Origin: Homarus americanus
Lineage: Eukaryota; Arthropoda; Malacostraca; Decapoda; Nephropidae
Direction: 5' to 3'
Assembly: GCF_018991925.1 (NCBI RefSeq)
Contig: NW_024732238.1
Span: 8,326,642-8,390,641, forward strand
DNA length: 64,000 nucleotides
Positions within the stretch are counted from its first letter, which is position 1; every line of letters starts with the position of its first letter. The position numbers and the translations under genes are program-made. This document shows positions 46,948-57,870 of the stretch, piece after piece. Below the pieces are notes generated by a model. That model had not been told where the DNA came from, searched no databases, and was given only the letters and a program-made list of their open reading frames with translations.

Positions 46948-47917
46948 CAGGTTGTACCTCTCTAGTCTGGCATTCTATGCCTGAATCATTATCATTATAG
47001 GAGTATTACACCCCTCAGGCTCCAATGTGGGTCAGTGACCTGTGCCCAGGTGGGCTAATCCCCGTAAAAAAAACAACAAAGCCGCGGGAATTTAAGGTTT
47101 GTTTACATCCGGCAGTTCGGCCCTCTCTCTCTCTCTGTTTGTCTGTACAGAGTACAACATTTAACCCTTCAATATATATGAACAGTAAATAAGTGTTGCT
47201 TTCATATTCTTATGTAGAGTAATGACGATATGTTTTCACAAGTGCGCACTTACATTAGCGATCTCACTTTTTTTCTATCAATATTAATGGTTAGCTACTT
47301 ACATTGTTCCATTTATTAACATTAAATAACATTACTTCAAACAACCATATTAATTTTTACATTAATTTTACTACAGCTACAACCAGGGTCTTATTTTCTT
47401 GTTTTATATGTAGAACCACTCAGTCGCTGGTTTTGTAATCAACGAAAACAATGCTGTCTCATTTCCTCGTGTGTTTTAATATTCTACGTATTATTAATGA
47501 ATTGTATTGCTCATTTTGCACACATAAACATTAATTCAATAAAAAAGACATTCAGTAATAAACAATAATGAATCTTTTGTGCATAAGAGAAATGACGCTG
47601 TTTACACGATTGTGCACGTCGTCTGAATGTTGGCGGGCCGCTCAAACCCGTCGAAATTCGAGTTTCTGCCGTCAAAATTTTAAATTATGTAGTGTTTTTT
47701 TGTGTGTCCAAATAAAAAACGTTGAATTACAAACTCGCAAAATTTGAGAAGCTACTGTATGACAATTAACCCTTCAATATGTCTTCAAAGAGACCACGAA
47801 GCAGTGAAAGTGGTGCAAACGTAAGCGCAAGTCGCACTGTGTCCAGGAAAAGGGTGAATTTCCATGGTCTGGTGCCGGTCAGGTCCCGAGGTTGCCGAAC
47901 TATGGAGGTACAGCCTG
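46948..47917 (+). mobile_element. Tigger-type element P with a truncated transposase start
   Basis: CAGGTTGTACCTCTCTAGTC pairs with ACTATGGAGGTACAGCCTG, TA flanks. It carries one arm of the GGTCACTGACCCACATT module shared with N1 and N2. Near the right end an ATG at 47779 opens MSSKRPRSSESGANVSASRT then VSRKR, a basic leader typical of Tigger transposases, after which the sequence jumps straight into the terminal repeat. Confidence 0.75.
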
Positions 47918-49041
47918 TACTGTAAAAAAAAAAAAATTATGTTGATTTTTGATAACCGATTTCTGGTAATACTCTGGAATAAGTGTCAGAGTTAACCAGC
48001 ACCTTCATTAGATTTGTCTACAGAACATAACTTCTTTCTTTCCTCAAGAATATCCCAAAACAGGTAGAGAATTTGTAATTATATTTTGGCAACTGTTTTC
48101 ATCCTAAACACTAATATTGGTTGATGTGTTACCTCCTTATGACACCATATGACTGTTTATATTACAGGTATCTTTTTTGGAGATAAGATGAACCACCCAA
48201 ACAAACCTAACTTACCCATCCTAGAATGGACGTACAGTACAGTATATCATTTTAGGTAAGGGATAGAAAGGTTGCTAGAAAGCATTTTTCAACAGATAAA
48301 GAAAATACATGGTGTCCTCAGGTGAAGAGTGAATTTATTTATTTATTTAATTAGTTACAGTAGGTATAAGTACAGTACAGTACAGTACAAGGAAGAAATA
48401 AAATTAAAAAAATTGCAAATCGTCTGTTTTGACATAAGAAACAAGTTTTGCAGACATTAACACCTCTGTTTGATAATACTGTATGCTAAGAAAGAGCAAC
48501 TTTAAATATTTATGTAATACAGGGGTACTTGACGAGAGTGGTCTGGTCTTGGCATTAACTTGAGGAAATTTCTCCATAGAAGATAAAAGATTATAAGGAA
48601 TACATTTTGTGTAGTACTGTATCTAATTTTACTTCAAAAATACCGAGACGAAGATGGTTATATATGACCTTGCCACACCTGCCATGTTTAGACTGTAGGA
48701 TTTGTTTGTTTGTTTTTTTGCAAGGAGGAATCTTATTTTATCTTAGAAGAAATAACTTAGCCTGTAACCTTAGATCAGACTTACAAGATAACCATCTGGA
48801 GAGCCTGTGGCTGGAATAGTGTGCACCAAAACTAAGCCTATCCTAGTAAGAGCTTTCTTCCATCCATCCAATGATAGTCAATTTGTGGACCATTTTGCCA
48901 AGTTATTTTCATATATTAAGACTGACTGTGAAACAACAATACAAGGCGAATTTTAATGTTTGTTATAATCAAGAAGAAAACATTATGTAGAAGAGATCTA
49001 AGCAAATCTTAAATATATATACAGTATTGTATATACATATA
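47918..49041. other. Unassigned stretch
   Basis: No gene recognised. Short runs of TACAG near 48373 and AT-rich sequence are present. Confidence 0.3.
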
Positions 49042-49274
49042 CAGTTGGTCCTCATATTACGCGGTCCCGCATTCCGGGTTTCACCGTTAACGCGGTGCCT
49101 TGCCAGAACCTAACATTCTTACATTCCGTGGTCGCGAACGCCATTACGCGGAGAGTGTCCGGCGCGACGCTATTTTTAGATTTTCCCCTCGCGCCACCCG
49201 CCCGCCCGCCTCTCCCTCCTCCTCCCTCCGCTTGGGCAAGCGGCGCGGTAAGGTTGCGCAGTGTGTCTTTGTTG

Positions 49275-49375
49275 CGTTATCATTGACGTCATATGACGTA
49301 TCAGACCTGTGATTGGCCAGGCATCCCTACCCTCCTCTGCTGCTAGCTGTAATTGGCTTAAAGTATTATGACGTG
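49275..49375 (+). promoter_or_regulatory. Promoter-like region of family D
   Basis: ATTGACGTCATATGACGTAT (two CRE-like halves) followed by TGTGATTGGCC and TGTAATTGGCT, as in families B and C. Confidence 0.5.
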
Positions 49376-49483
49376 TCCACCCAGGGGGAGTGAGGGAGGG
49401 AGGAAAGACGACGCTTGACCTAGCCGCGGCAGTTTCATCCCTCAAGGCCACTCCGTGTAAACGCGCATCCATTGTTCCGTAAA

Positions 49484-51385
49484 ATGGCTTCCGCCGGACC
49501 ACCACCCCCAGAGAAAAACCTTTCCTTACCTGGACCCAGCGGCACTAAACCAAAGAAGACACGACGTTCCTTAAGCTACGAGGTGAAGTATACCATCATC
49601 CAAGAGTTGGAGAAAGGAACAAGGCAGGTTGATTTGGCGCGCCAGCATGGCGTGAACGAATCTACGATCCGGACTATAAAGAAGGATTCAGCCAAGATAA
49701 AGGAGCACATGAAGATCACAAAGTCTACAGGTGCTTCTATGATCAAGTATTTTCACAACCAGGTGCTTCTCAAGACAGAAAAATTACTTGTGAGGTACTT
49801 GGTGCGTCAGGCGCGACGGAACATGGCGGTCGACACGCGCTCTGTGAAGGACTACGCACGTGAACTGTACATGGCAGTGGCACGAAAGATGGGAATTACA
49901 GAGCCCAAACCCTTTAATGCTTCCTCTGGGTGGTTACAGAGGTTTAAGATCCGGAACAAGATCACCAATATAAACATTGGTGGTGAAGAAGCGAGTGCTG
50001 ATCGTGCTGCGGCTCGGGAATTTCCTCCGTTTTTACGTGAGATTATGGAGGAAGGACAGTACAGTGACGACCAGGTGTTTAACATGGACGAATCTGGTCT
50101 TTTCTGGAAAAAGCTACCTTCCAAGTCCTTCGTTGTAAAGAATGCCAGCAGGATTCGGGGCCGGAAAATGCAGAAGGAACGCATCACCGTCCTGTTTGCC
50201 ACCAATGCCTCCGGTACCTGTAAGCTCAAGTTATCGGTGATCCACACAGCCCGCAAGCCGCACGCCTACAAGAGCATGGACATGACCAAGCTAAATGTCC
50301 ACTGGCTGACAGCACGTAAGGCATGGATGTTCTCTACACTGTCCCTCTCCTGGTTTGATGACTGTTTTGTTCCCGATGTAAAGAAATTCTGTGAGCAACA
50401 GAATGTCCCATTTAATATTTTGTTGCTGCTGGACAACGCACCAGGACACTCACCCCTACTGTTAGATGGTCACCCCAACGTAAAAGTGGTCTTCCTTCCT
50501 CCCAACACTACGTCTTTAATCCAGCCCATGGACCAGGAGTTGATTTGCAATGTGAAAGCTGCATTCTCAACAAAATAATTCCAGCTCCTGAACGACTACA
50601 CCAACACCAGGGAAGAGTTGCGTGACCTGAGTGACACCACCACCGATAGCAAGAGCGACGAAGATGAGGAACAACGGTTAGAACAGCAAAAAATACTCTT
50701 CAAACAATTCTGGAGAGTATTTAACATCAAGAAAGCTGTGGACATCTTGGTGGAGTCATGGGATCAGCTGTCTATTGCTACAATTCGTCACGCATGGAGA
50801 CATGTGTTGCATGGAATACCAGGTGAGAGGAGGAGTCAATCTGTGACTGGTGAGGTTCAGACTGTTGCAGTAGCAGTGGACCTTGCCAGAGAAGCTGCGC
50901 AGACTGTTACAGTTCCAGGCTTCTCCGAGACTACCGACGACGACATCCTGGAGGTGATCAGAAATCCTGAAGTGACTGCCGACGAGATGTTGGAAGAAGA
51001 ACACGCCAGTGAAGAGGAGGAAGAAGGTGCGGCAGTCTCCGAAGAACACAATTTAAGTCATAGTGATATTAAGGGTGCCATGGAGTGTGCAGAGAAGATG
51101 AAGTCCTTCCTTTCCCGCGACAATGACGATGACCGCTATGAAGTCTTCCATAACCGGCTGGTGCAGGCTATGGAGCCGTACATCAAGGTGTATCACGACA
51201 ACATCAACGCCAGCCGTCAGCAAAGCATAACAGATTTCTTCACCCGCAACCCACCACAGCCAGCCCAAGCCAGTGATAGTGACAGTGAAGTTGACTTTGA
51301 GGGATTTGTCAGGGAAGCCCTGACAACTGTAAGTGACAGTGATGATGATTCACCTAGTAATGGTGATTCACCTGAGGGCCAGTAA
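49484..51385 (+). pseudogene. Tigger family D transposase with a single nonsense codon
   Basis: ATG 49484 (MASAGPPPPEKNLSLPGPSG). The frame is continuous to TAA 51385 except for codon 365, TAA at 50576-50578, where the sister at 37130 has AAA (Lys). Domains as in family C: psq helix-turn-helix, CENP-B-type domain (ASSGWLQRFKIRNKITNINI), DDD core with FNMDESGLFWKKLPSK (D202), LLLLDNAPGHSPLLLD and SLIQPMDQELICNV, all Asp present. The part before the stop contains the whole catalytic core but lacks the acidic C-terminal third. Confidence 0.92.
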
Positions 51386-51867
51386 TCTGCCCTCTGCCTC
51401 GGAACCAGCCTCCATCCCCGTATGCCGACCCATCTCTTCTACTACCGTAAGTGTTCCACCTAACTTTTAGTTTCTCTAAGGTAACCTTCATTTTTCCTAT
51501 GTTAACCTTTATCTTTCCTAACCTAACCTCTTCTATATTACTTGTTTTTTCATACCATCATAAAGTTAAGATAAAATTTTTACTGCAACATAGTTATGTG
51601 TCGTCAAAAAGTGGAGTTTGGGGATCGGCCTGGACTCCATTTCAATTAATCCCATATGTTATGTTGTTCACTTTACGCGTTCCTCACTTTACGCGTTCCT
51701 CACTTTCTGCGGGACCCTCCGGGTTACATTAACCGCGTAATATGAGGACCAACTGTATATATATATATATATATAAATACACAACTTTAAACAACTAATC
51801 AATTCATCAACCCGGATAACAAAGTCCTCAGCCACCCCATTAGATTACATACAGCAGTACTGTATTG

Positions 51868-53832
51868 CAGCTCCCCGACTTAAGACCTACTCGACCTACG
51901 ACCACCTGCACTTACGACCTGCCTCAGTCCGTAACGACCACCCGCACATACGACCGCCGCAGTCGATATCAAAATTTTTTTTCAAATGGTGCGCGTATTT
52001 TCTAGACCGAAACGTTTCCGTCCCGTACGAGAGCGTCGCGTGGCTTGGGTCGCCTCGTGGCTACAGCACCCATGCCGTAGAGCGCTTAGTTGGTGTTTGG
52101 CTGTCGTTGTATCCGCAACTGATCGCGCTGTGTTCTGACATTATTTTCGTATTTAACTGACTTTAGAATGACTGGAAAGCGTAGAAGTGAGAGTGTTGGT
52201 GCTGCTCAGAAGAAAAGGGGACAGTCAATTACTTTTGAGACGAAAATGAAGATAATAATGAAAATGGAAAAACTGTACCACTTGCACTCTACCATATCTA
52301 CTATTTTGAAGGACAAGGAGCGTATTCGTGAGATAGTGAAAGTATCAGGACCTATAAAGGGAACTATAATAACAAAGAAAAGACAATGTCCCATTCATGA
52401 GATGGAAAAATTACTTGTGATATGGATGGAAGACCAGATACAAAAGCGTGTACCCTTAAGCCTTCTAACCCTACAGGATAAGGCAAGAAGCCTTTTCGAA
52501 AGCCTGAAGGAGCAGGCAGGAGATGAGTGCGAGCAAACCTTCACAGCAAGTCATGGGTGGTTTAACAGAATTAAGAACCACTACAGTTTACATAATGTTA
52601 AGGTGAGTAGAGAGATAGCAAGTGCTGATGTTGGTGCTGCCAAAACTTTTAAGGAGGAGCTAGATCGTGTCATCGTGGAAGGAAATTATTTGCCTGAGCA
52701 AATATTCAATGTGGATGAAACTGGATTATTATGGAAGCGCATGCCTGAACGGACATACATCCACAAAGAGGTGAAAACAATGCCAGGATTCAAGGCATTC
52801 AAGGACCGAATTACACTTCTGTTGGGGGGAATGTAGCTGGTTTCAAGCTAAAGCCCTTCATGATCTATCATTCAGAGAACCCAAGGGATTTTAAACATGT
52901 CAGCAAGCACACACTGCCAGTGTTTTATCGAAGTAACAAGAAAACCTGGATGTCCCTAGTACTGCTTGAGGATTGGTTCATGAATTGTTTCATTCCTCGA
53001 GCCAAGGAGTATTGTCTGCAACAAGGGATTGCATTCAAGATTTTGCTAATTTTGGATAATGCTCAGGGACACCCACCACACCTGGACGACCTGCACCCTG
53101 CTGTTAAGGTAGTCTACATTCCATCTAACACTACCTCTGTTATCCAACCCATGGATCAAGGTACTATTGCAGCTTTAAAAGGAAATTATTTACGTACGAC
53201 CTTCGCTCAGGATTTAATGAAGATGAAGTAATTTCTGAGATTAGTAACAAGATAGTGGAGTTGGGTAAACAGCTTGAGTTAGAAATTGATAATGAAGATG
53301 TTGAGCAGCTGGTTGAAAGTGTAGCAGAAGAGCTAAGTAACGAGGATTTTATCGAACTGGAAGCACAGAAAAATGCAGAGGAAGAAGAGAGTCTAAATGT
53401 AGAAGATGAACCTGCACCCCCCAAAAATTTTTCAGTGAAGCAAATGGCAGAGGCATTTGCTACAACTAATAAGGGGATGCAAACGTTTGATGAAATGGAT
53501 CAAAATGTAGAGCAAGTTTCCCCTGTACATAAACCTGTCTGAAGAAAGCAACATTGATGACCCACCCAGACCTGTCTCCTCCTCTGCTTCATCCAATTAA
53601 TATAGTATCCATGTACTGTATACCTGTAAATAGAAAATTCTGGGGGCCCCATGTGCATTCAGCTGCCTACATTAAAGGTAAGTGCACAGTCACACTGTAT
53701 TCATTCTTCATTACTGATTACTTTTACTGTACTGTATTTCATTTTAGATTTTATATGTATTATTTTTTTTGCATTTCCGACTTACGACCTGGATTTGGGT
53801 CCCTAACCCCTTCGTAAGCCGGGGAGCAGCTG
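51868..53832 (+). mobile_element. Tigger family E, transposase-bearing copy E4
   Basis: CAGCTCCCCGACTTAAGACC and the inverse GTAAGCCGGGGAGCAGCTG are the ends; a TA follows the right end. It is the parent type of E1-E3. Confidence 0.9.
52168..53542 (+). pseudogene. Tigger family E transposase pseudogene
   Basis: MTGKRRSESVGAAQKKRGQS opens it. The helix-turn-helix is shortened (KIIMKMEK joins LYHLHSTISTILKDKERI). The CENP-B-type domain (MEKLLVIWMEDQIQKRVPLS ... ASHGWFNRIKNHYSLHNVKV) is intact. The core has NVDETGLLWKRMPERTY, LILDNAQGHPPHL and SVIQPMDQGTIAAL. A frameshift lies at about 52830. After LRTTFAQ the sequence jumps to GFNEDEVISEISNKIVELGK in another frame, so a central part after the core is missing. 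It ends at TGA 53542. Confidence 0.9.
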
Positions 53833-54039
53833 TATAGCTAATTGCCATGACAAAATTAGTCACATACAGTAGGTGCTCTTCCTGTTGGCCATATTGACCA
53901 CTTTATCACCTACTGCAGCAGGAAAAAATCAGGGGTCAGATAGGACACCACAATGTGATCAAAATACAGTCAATGAAGAATTACAATAAAGAAATACTAC
54001 TGTATTCCAAATTAAAGTACAAAATATTGATTGGTCGCA
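53833..54039. other. Unassigned short stretch
   Basis: It may be the 5' part of the LINE that follows. No clear motif. Confidence 0.3.
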
Positions 54040-54243
54040 TGTGACAAATTGCACAGTTAAAGGAGATAAAAACAAGGTGGGACTGAACCCTGAATGACTA
54101 GTGAGATATTGAAATCAATCAGTCAGAGAGATCAACTCGCTCGTAAATTTAAAAAGAGATAGACACGATGACGAGTCAATCAAAGAATTCTGTAGGATAA
54201 GAAACAAAGTAAGGAGAGATATAAAGAGAGCACAATCAGAATA

Positions 54244-55019
54244 CAGTTGTACCCCACTTAACGCGGTCAATAGAACCCAGAGGGTCCCGTGTTAAGTGAA
54301 ATCCGCGTTAAGTGAACAACAGAACATATGGGATTAATTCCAATAGAAACCGGCCCGACCCCCAAACTCCACTTTTTGAAGGCACATACCTATGTTGTAG
54401 TAAAAATAACATCTTAATTTTATGATGGTACATGCACACAATTAATACTTAAGAGAAATAGAGAAATACAGTCGCCAAGTTAATGTCCATTCAAATAATG
54501 GACTCAACTCCCTCCCCCTCACACACTACGCTGCCGGCTCTTCCCTCTCTGAGAAATTTTGGGAAAACCACTAAATTTTAATAAACAATACCTCAAACTA
54601 AAGTTAGGATAATACAATTGACATTGCTGGATTCCTTGTAAGACCAGGAATATTTTGAATATAAATGTCATATATTTTGCACAAAAGATAACATAGTTAC
54701 TCATGAGAAAAATTTTTATCTAAAATTTGTATGTCTAATGCAAATTATATGATGTTTATATTCAAAATGATCACCAAATTATAAGAATTCCAGCAATGTA
54801 AATTATATTCTGGCCGGGTAATTTGTATGAATTTTATGAGCTAAAACAGGCAGTCAGGCAGGGTGGCGGGTGGGGCAAATCTAAAAATAGCGTCTCGAGC
54901 CGGACACTCACCGCGTATATGTGGAAAAAATCCGTGTTACGTGAAAGTTCAGCTCTGGCGAGGCACCGCGTATATGATAAAACGCGTTAAGTGAAACCGC
55001 GTTAGGCGGGGTAATACTG
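54244..55019. mobile_element. Tigger-related MITE F2 with one palindromic unit
   Basis: CAGTTGTACCCCACTTAACG to GCGGGGTAATACTG, TA flanks. Same as F1 but with one internal palindromic unit (54600-54800) in place of three. Confidence 0.88.
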
Positions 55020-55428
55020 TATTTACACAATAAGATTGAGAAAAATAGTAATAATCCAAAAAAGCTCTGGTAGTAACTATGAACTCTGGGCCACAAAACC
55101 AAAGCAATGCCCCAAATTAGTGCTGAACATTAATGATGAGCTCTGTCATGACACATGTCAAATTGCAAACTACTTGTACTTGAATTCCTTTTATGCAATA
55201 ACTGCCTCAACTTTAATTTAAAAACTGCCAATAGCCTCAAACAATTACCTGTAGTGTGGGGGGCAGAAGCTTTTAAATCCCACTACAGAAAGACAGGAAT
55301 ACCTCCTGACAGTCTTCAACTCCATGCAGTGACTTTGTTGTAAAGGATTTAAATAAACTTGACCTCTAAGAGAGAGATGTATTGATAGCATCCCAACTAG
55401 GTTTATGAGGGACGGTGCAATTACAGTA

Positions 55429-56215
55429 CAGTGGTCCCTCGGTTAACGAGCACAATCAGTTCCAGCAGGTTGCTCGTTAACCAAAAAACTCGTTAACTGA
55501 AACCATTGTTTCAATGGGTTTTTGGGTAATTGGTTCCAGCTCACCGAAAATTGCCTAAATTCAACTTAAAAGGTAGAAAAGTACACTTATTTTGAGGTGT
55601 GTATGTAGAAGGCTCCTGGATGATGATGATGGGAATTAGAATGGGGGTGGAAGAGAAGGGAGAAGAGAAGGCATTGGGGTGGAAGAGAAGTCACCCCATG
55701 GCACCATTTCACCCATAAAATTTTAGTTCTCTTGGTGTAATTTAAGATTATTTTCTTTAAATCAACACTGCACTGCATTATATATTGTCAATATGTAAAA
55801 TAAATTTCAAAGAGAGAGTCTCAAACAAGATGTTACCTCCACTGAAAACAGAGAGAGACTAATGCCTGTCTGGCGTGTTAACAGGCTGGATGGCACGCCA
55901 GAAACTAGTTTTTTTACCTTCAATTATGTTCAATAATTGTTAAAATGACTAAAAAAGTTAATATTAAACTTTTAAAATTATTGAATGGTATAAACTTCTT
56001 GATATTTACTAAAATAGTAAGAAATTTAAGCCCTAAAACCGATTACTGTATTGGCGGACCAATACTACAGCTGGTGGACCGCCAAATGCAAGCGAAAACA
56101 TGTTGAAGTAGGCTCGTAAAAAACTTGTTAATCGAGGGATCGCTCGTTAACCGAAGTTAAGAATCTTTTGGAAGGTAAATCGTTAACTGAAATCTCATTA
56201 ACCGAGGGATCACTG
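55429..56215. mobile_element. Tigger family A MITE, copy A11
   Basis: CAGTGGTCCCTCGGTTAACG to TAACCGAGGGATCACTG, TA flanks, inserted in the LINE. No transposase. Confidence 0.9.
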
Positions 56216-56673
56216 TACTGTATATTAAAGCCACCAATAACACATCTAATTAATCTCTCCATAAGCACCAATACTGTACCAGATGAATATAAGTTTGCCA
56301 GAGTAACACCTACTGTATCTACAAGAAAGGTTTTAGGGGCTCTCACTCAACTGACACTGGTTTAATCCACCTTACTGACTACATCAGATCCCAAATAGCG
56401 CAGGGAAATTACACAGGTATAGTAACGTCAGACTTACAAAATACCTTTGACAGAGTCGACGCTGATAAACTATGTAAGAAACTGCAGGCTCCTGGCATTG
56501 AGTTTGTTGACTGGTTTAAATCATATTTTAGCAACAGAAAACAAATTGTTGTTGCAAATAACACTAAGTCACTATCCATGCTAATAGCCTGTGCAGTCCA
56601 ACAAGGGAGTATCCTAGGACCATTGCTCTTCCTGTGTCATGTAAACAACATGTCCATTAGTGTTAACTGTTAA

Positions 56674-56784
56674 CACTTCAGCCTCGGGTTAGGGATAAAT
56701 TGAGAAAAAATCAACTTTTCCAAAAATAATTAAAAAGTGGCGGGAATAGGTGGATGTTCTGGAACATCACCCGGGGCCTAAGGG
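56674..56784. mobile_element. piggyBac-type MITE with TTAA duplication
   Basis: A 111-bp insertion bounded by TTAA at 56670-56673 and 56785-56788. Its ends are inverted: CACTTCAGCCTCGGGT and, from the other side, CCCTTAGGCCCCGGGT. Removing it with one TTAA restores the LINE reading through SVNC.KL.LYYAKD. TTAA duplication is diagnostic of piggyBac transposition. Confidence 0.8.
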
Positions 56785-57748
56785 TTAAACTTTAGCTATA
56801 TTATGCCAAAGACAATGCCCTTTTATTGTCTGGTAAAGAGCCAAATAACATCTGAATTGGATTCATGCAAACAGTGGCTCATACACAACAAATTATCCCA
56901 ACAACTTGGAAAGACTGCAGCAATATTATATGGATCAAAAAAGAAAACTCAAAAGGGTAAAAGAATTCATTGTACTGTACTGCGTGGGAATGAGCCCATC
57001 TCGACTGTAACCTCAGTGATATACCTTGGACGAACTCTTGACTCTCGTCTGTCTGGTGAATTAATTATAGATAATACTAGTTAAAAAGAGTAATGCAAAA
57101 TAAAATTCATCTATGGAAATGTTAAATACTGTACCTCTCAGTTGATGTCCATAGGACTCTTTGCTTGGCACTCACAAAATGTCACTTGGAGTGCTCATCA
57201 TTGTACTCTGGCTTAACGTGGAAGCTACAATCCAAGCTACAAATTGTTCAAAACAAGACAGTGAGATTCATTCTTGACATGAAAGCAAGAAGTTCACGAA
57301 GTTCTTCAATCACTGAACATGTTAAGTGTAGTAGATAGAGTGAAGCAACTGAGGCTCAATCATATTTCCAAGATGTTTAATGAATTGCGCCCAGAGGTAT
57401 TTAAGCAACAAACTTTGTAAGCATTAGGAATATGAACCAACAGGGCACTAGAGGGAGTGAACACAATTTAATGGTACTGTACACTTTCTTTTCACAGTTA
57501 TGACAGACTGGAACAAATTACCAGATCACATCAAAACCAGTTATGTTTTTAACCAATTCAAAGCTAAAGCTAACATTGCATACCAGATGAAACTACAACG
57601 AGAGAAGAGAGTGAGTTCCTGTATTATTAGCCACAAAATGTTGAAGTGATTCATTAGCCTCGGATAGTCCAAGCACAATGTTATTAATAAAGCACGAAGT
57701 AGACGAGGATAGACTCAACATTTTTAATACATTTGTTTCTGATTATTT

Positions 57749-57770
57749 GTGTGTGTGTGTGTCTACACAC
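57749..57770. repeat. Short (GT)n run
   Basis: GTGTGTGTGTGTGT followed by CTACACAC, a small hairpin-like microsatellite between two LINEs. Confidence 0.6.
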
Positions 57771-57870
57771 GTCCCAACAGGATGAAGAAACTGCATAGAG
57801 ACCGAATGTGAAAAGAAGGAGAAGGTGAATCAAGTAACATTACTAGTAGGTCTTATAAGGTTATTTAGAT

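Larger units (their letters stand above)
49042..51755 (+). mobile_element. Tigger family D, full-length element
   Basis: CAGTTGGTCCTCATATTACG and the inverse GCGTAATATGAGGACCAACTG are the ends; (AT)n-type TA flanks. It contains the promoter motifs, a transposase with one stop, and the 3' region shared with B and C. Confidence 0.92.
54040..57645 (+). pseudogene. LINE reverse transcriptase pseudogene split by three DNA elements
   Basis: Blocks before, between and after F2 (54244-55019), A11 (55429-56215) and a TTAA element (56674-56784) form one LINE. Motifs in order: QLARKFKKRDRHDD-type and CRIRNKVRRDIKRAQSEY, KIEKNSNNPKKLW, NTVPDEYKFARVTPTV, DSVDWFKSYF-type and NRKQIVVANNTKSLSM, QGSILGPLLFLCHVN-type, LDSCKQWLIHNKLSQQLGKT and the C-terminal SYVFNQFKAKANIAYQMKL. 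The catalytic YADD region is broken by the TTAA element. Many stops and slips. CR1/Jockey group, distinct from the LINE at 15836. Confidence 0.8.

Noticed and set aside
48607..48819. Possible small gene in the 48-49 kb region
   Set aside because: Low-complexity start, no domain, no splice sites in a sensible arrangement.
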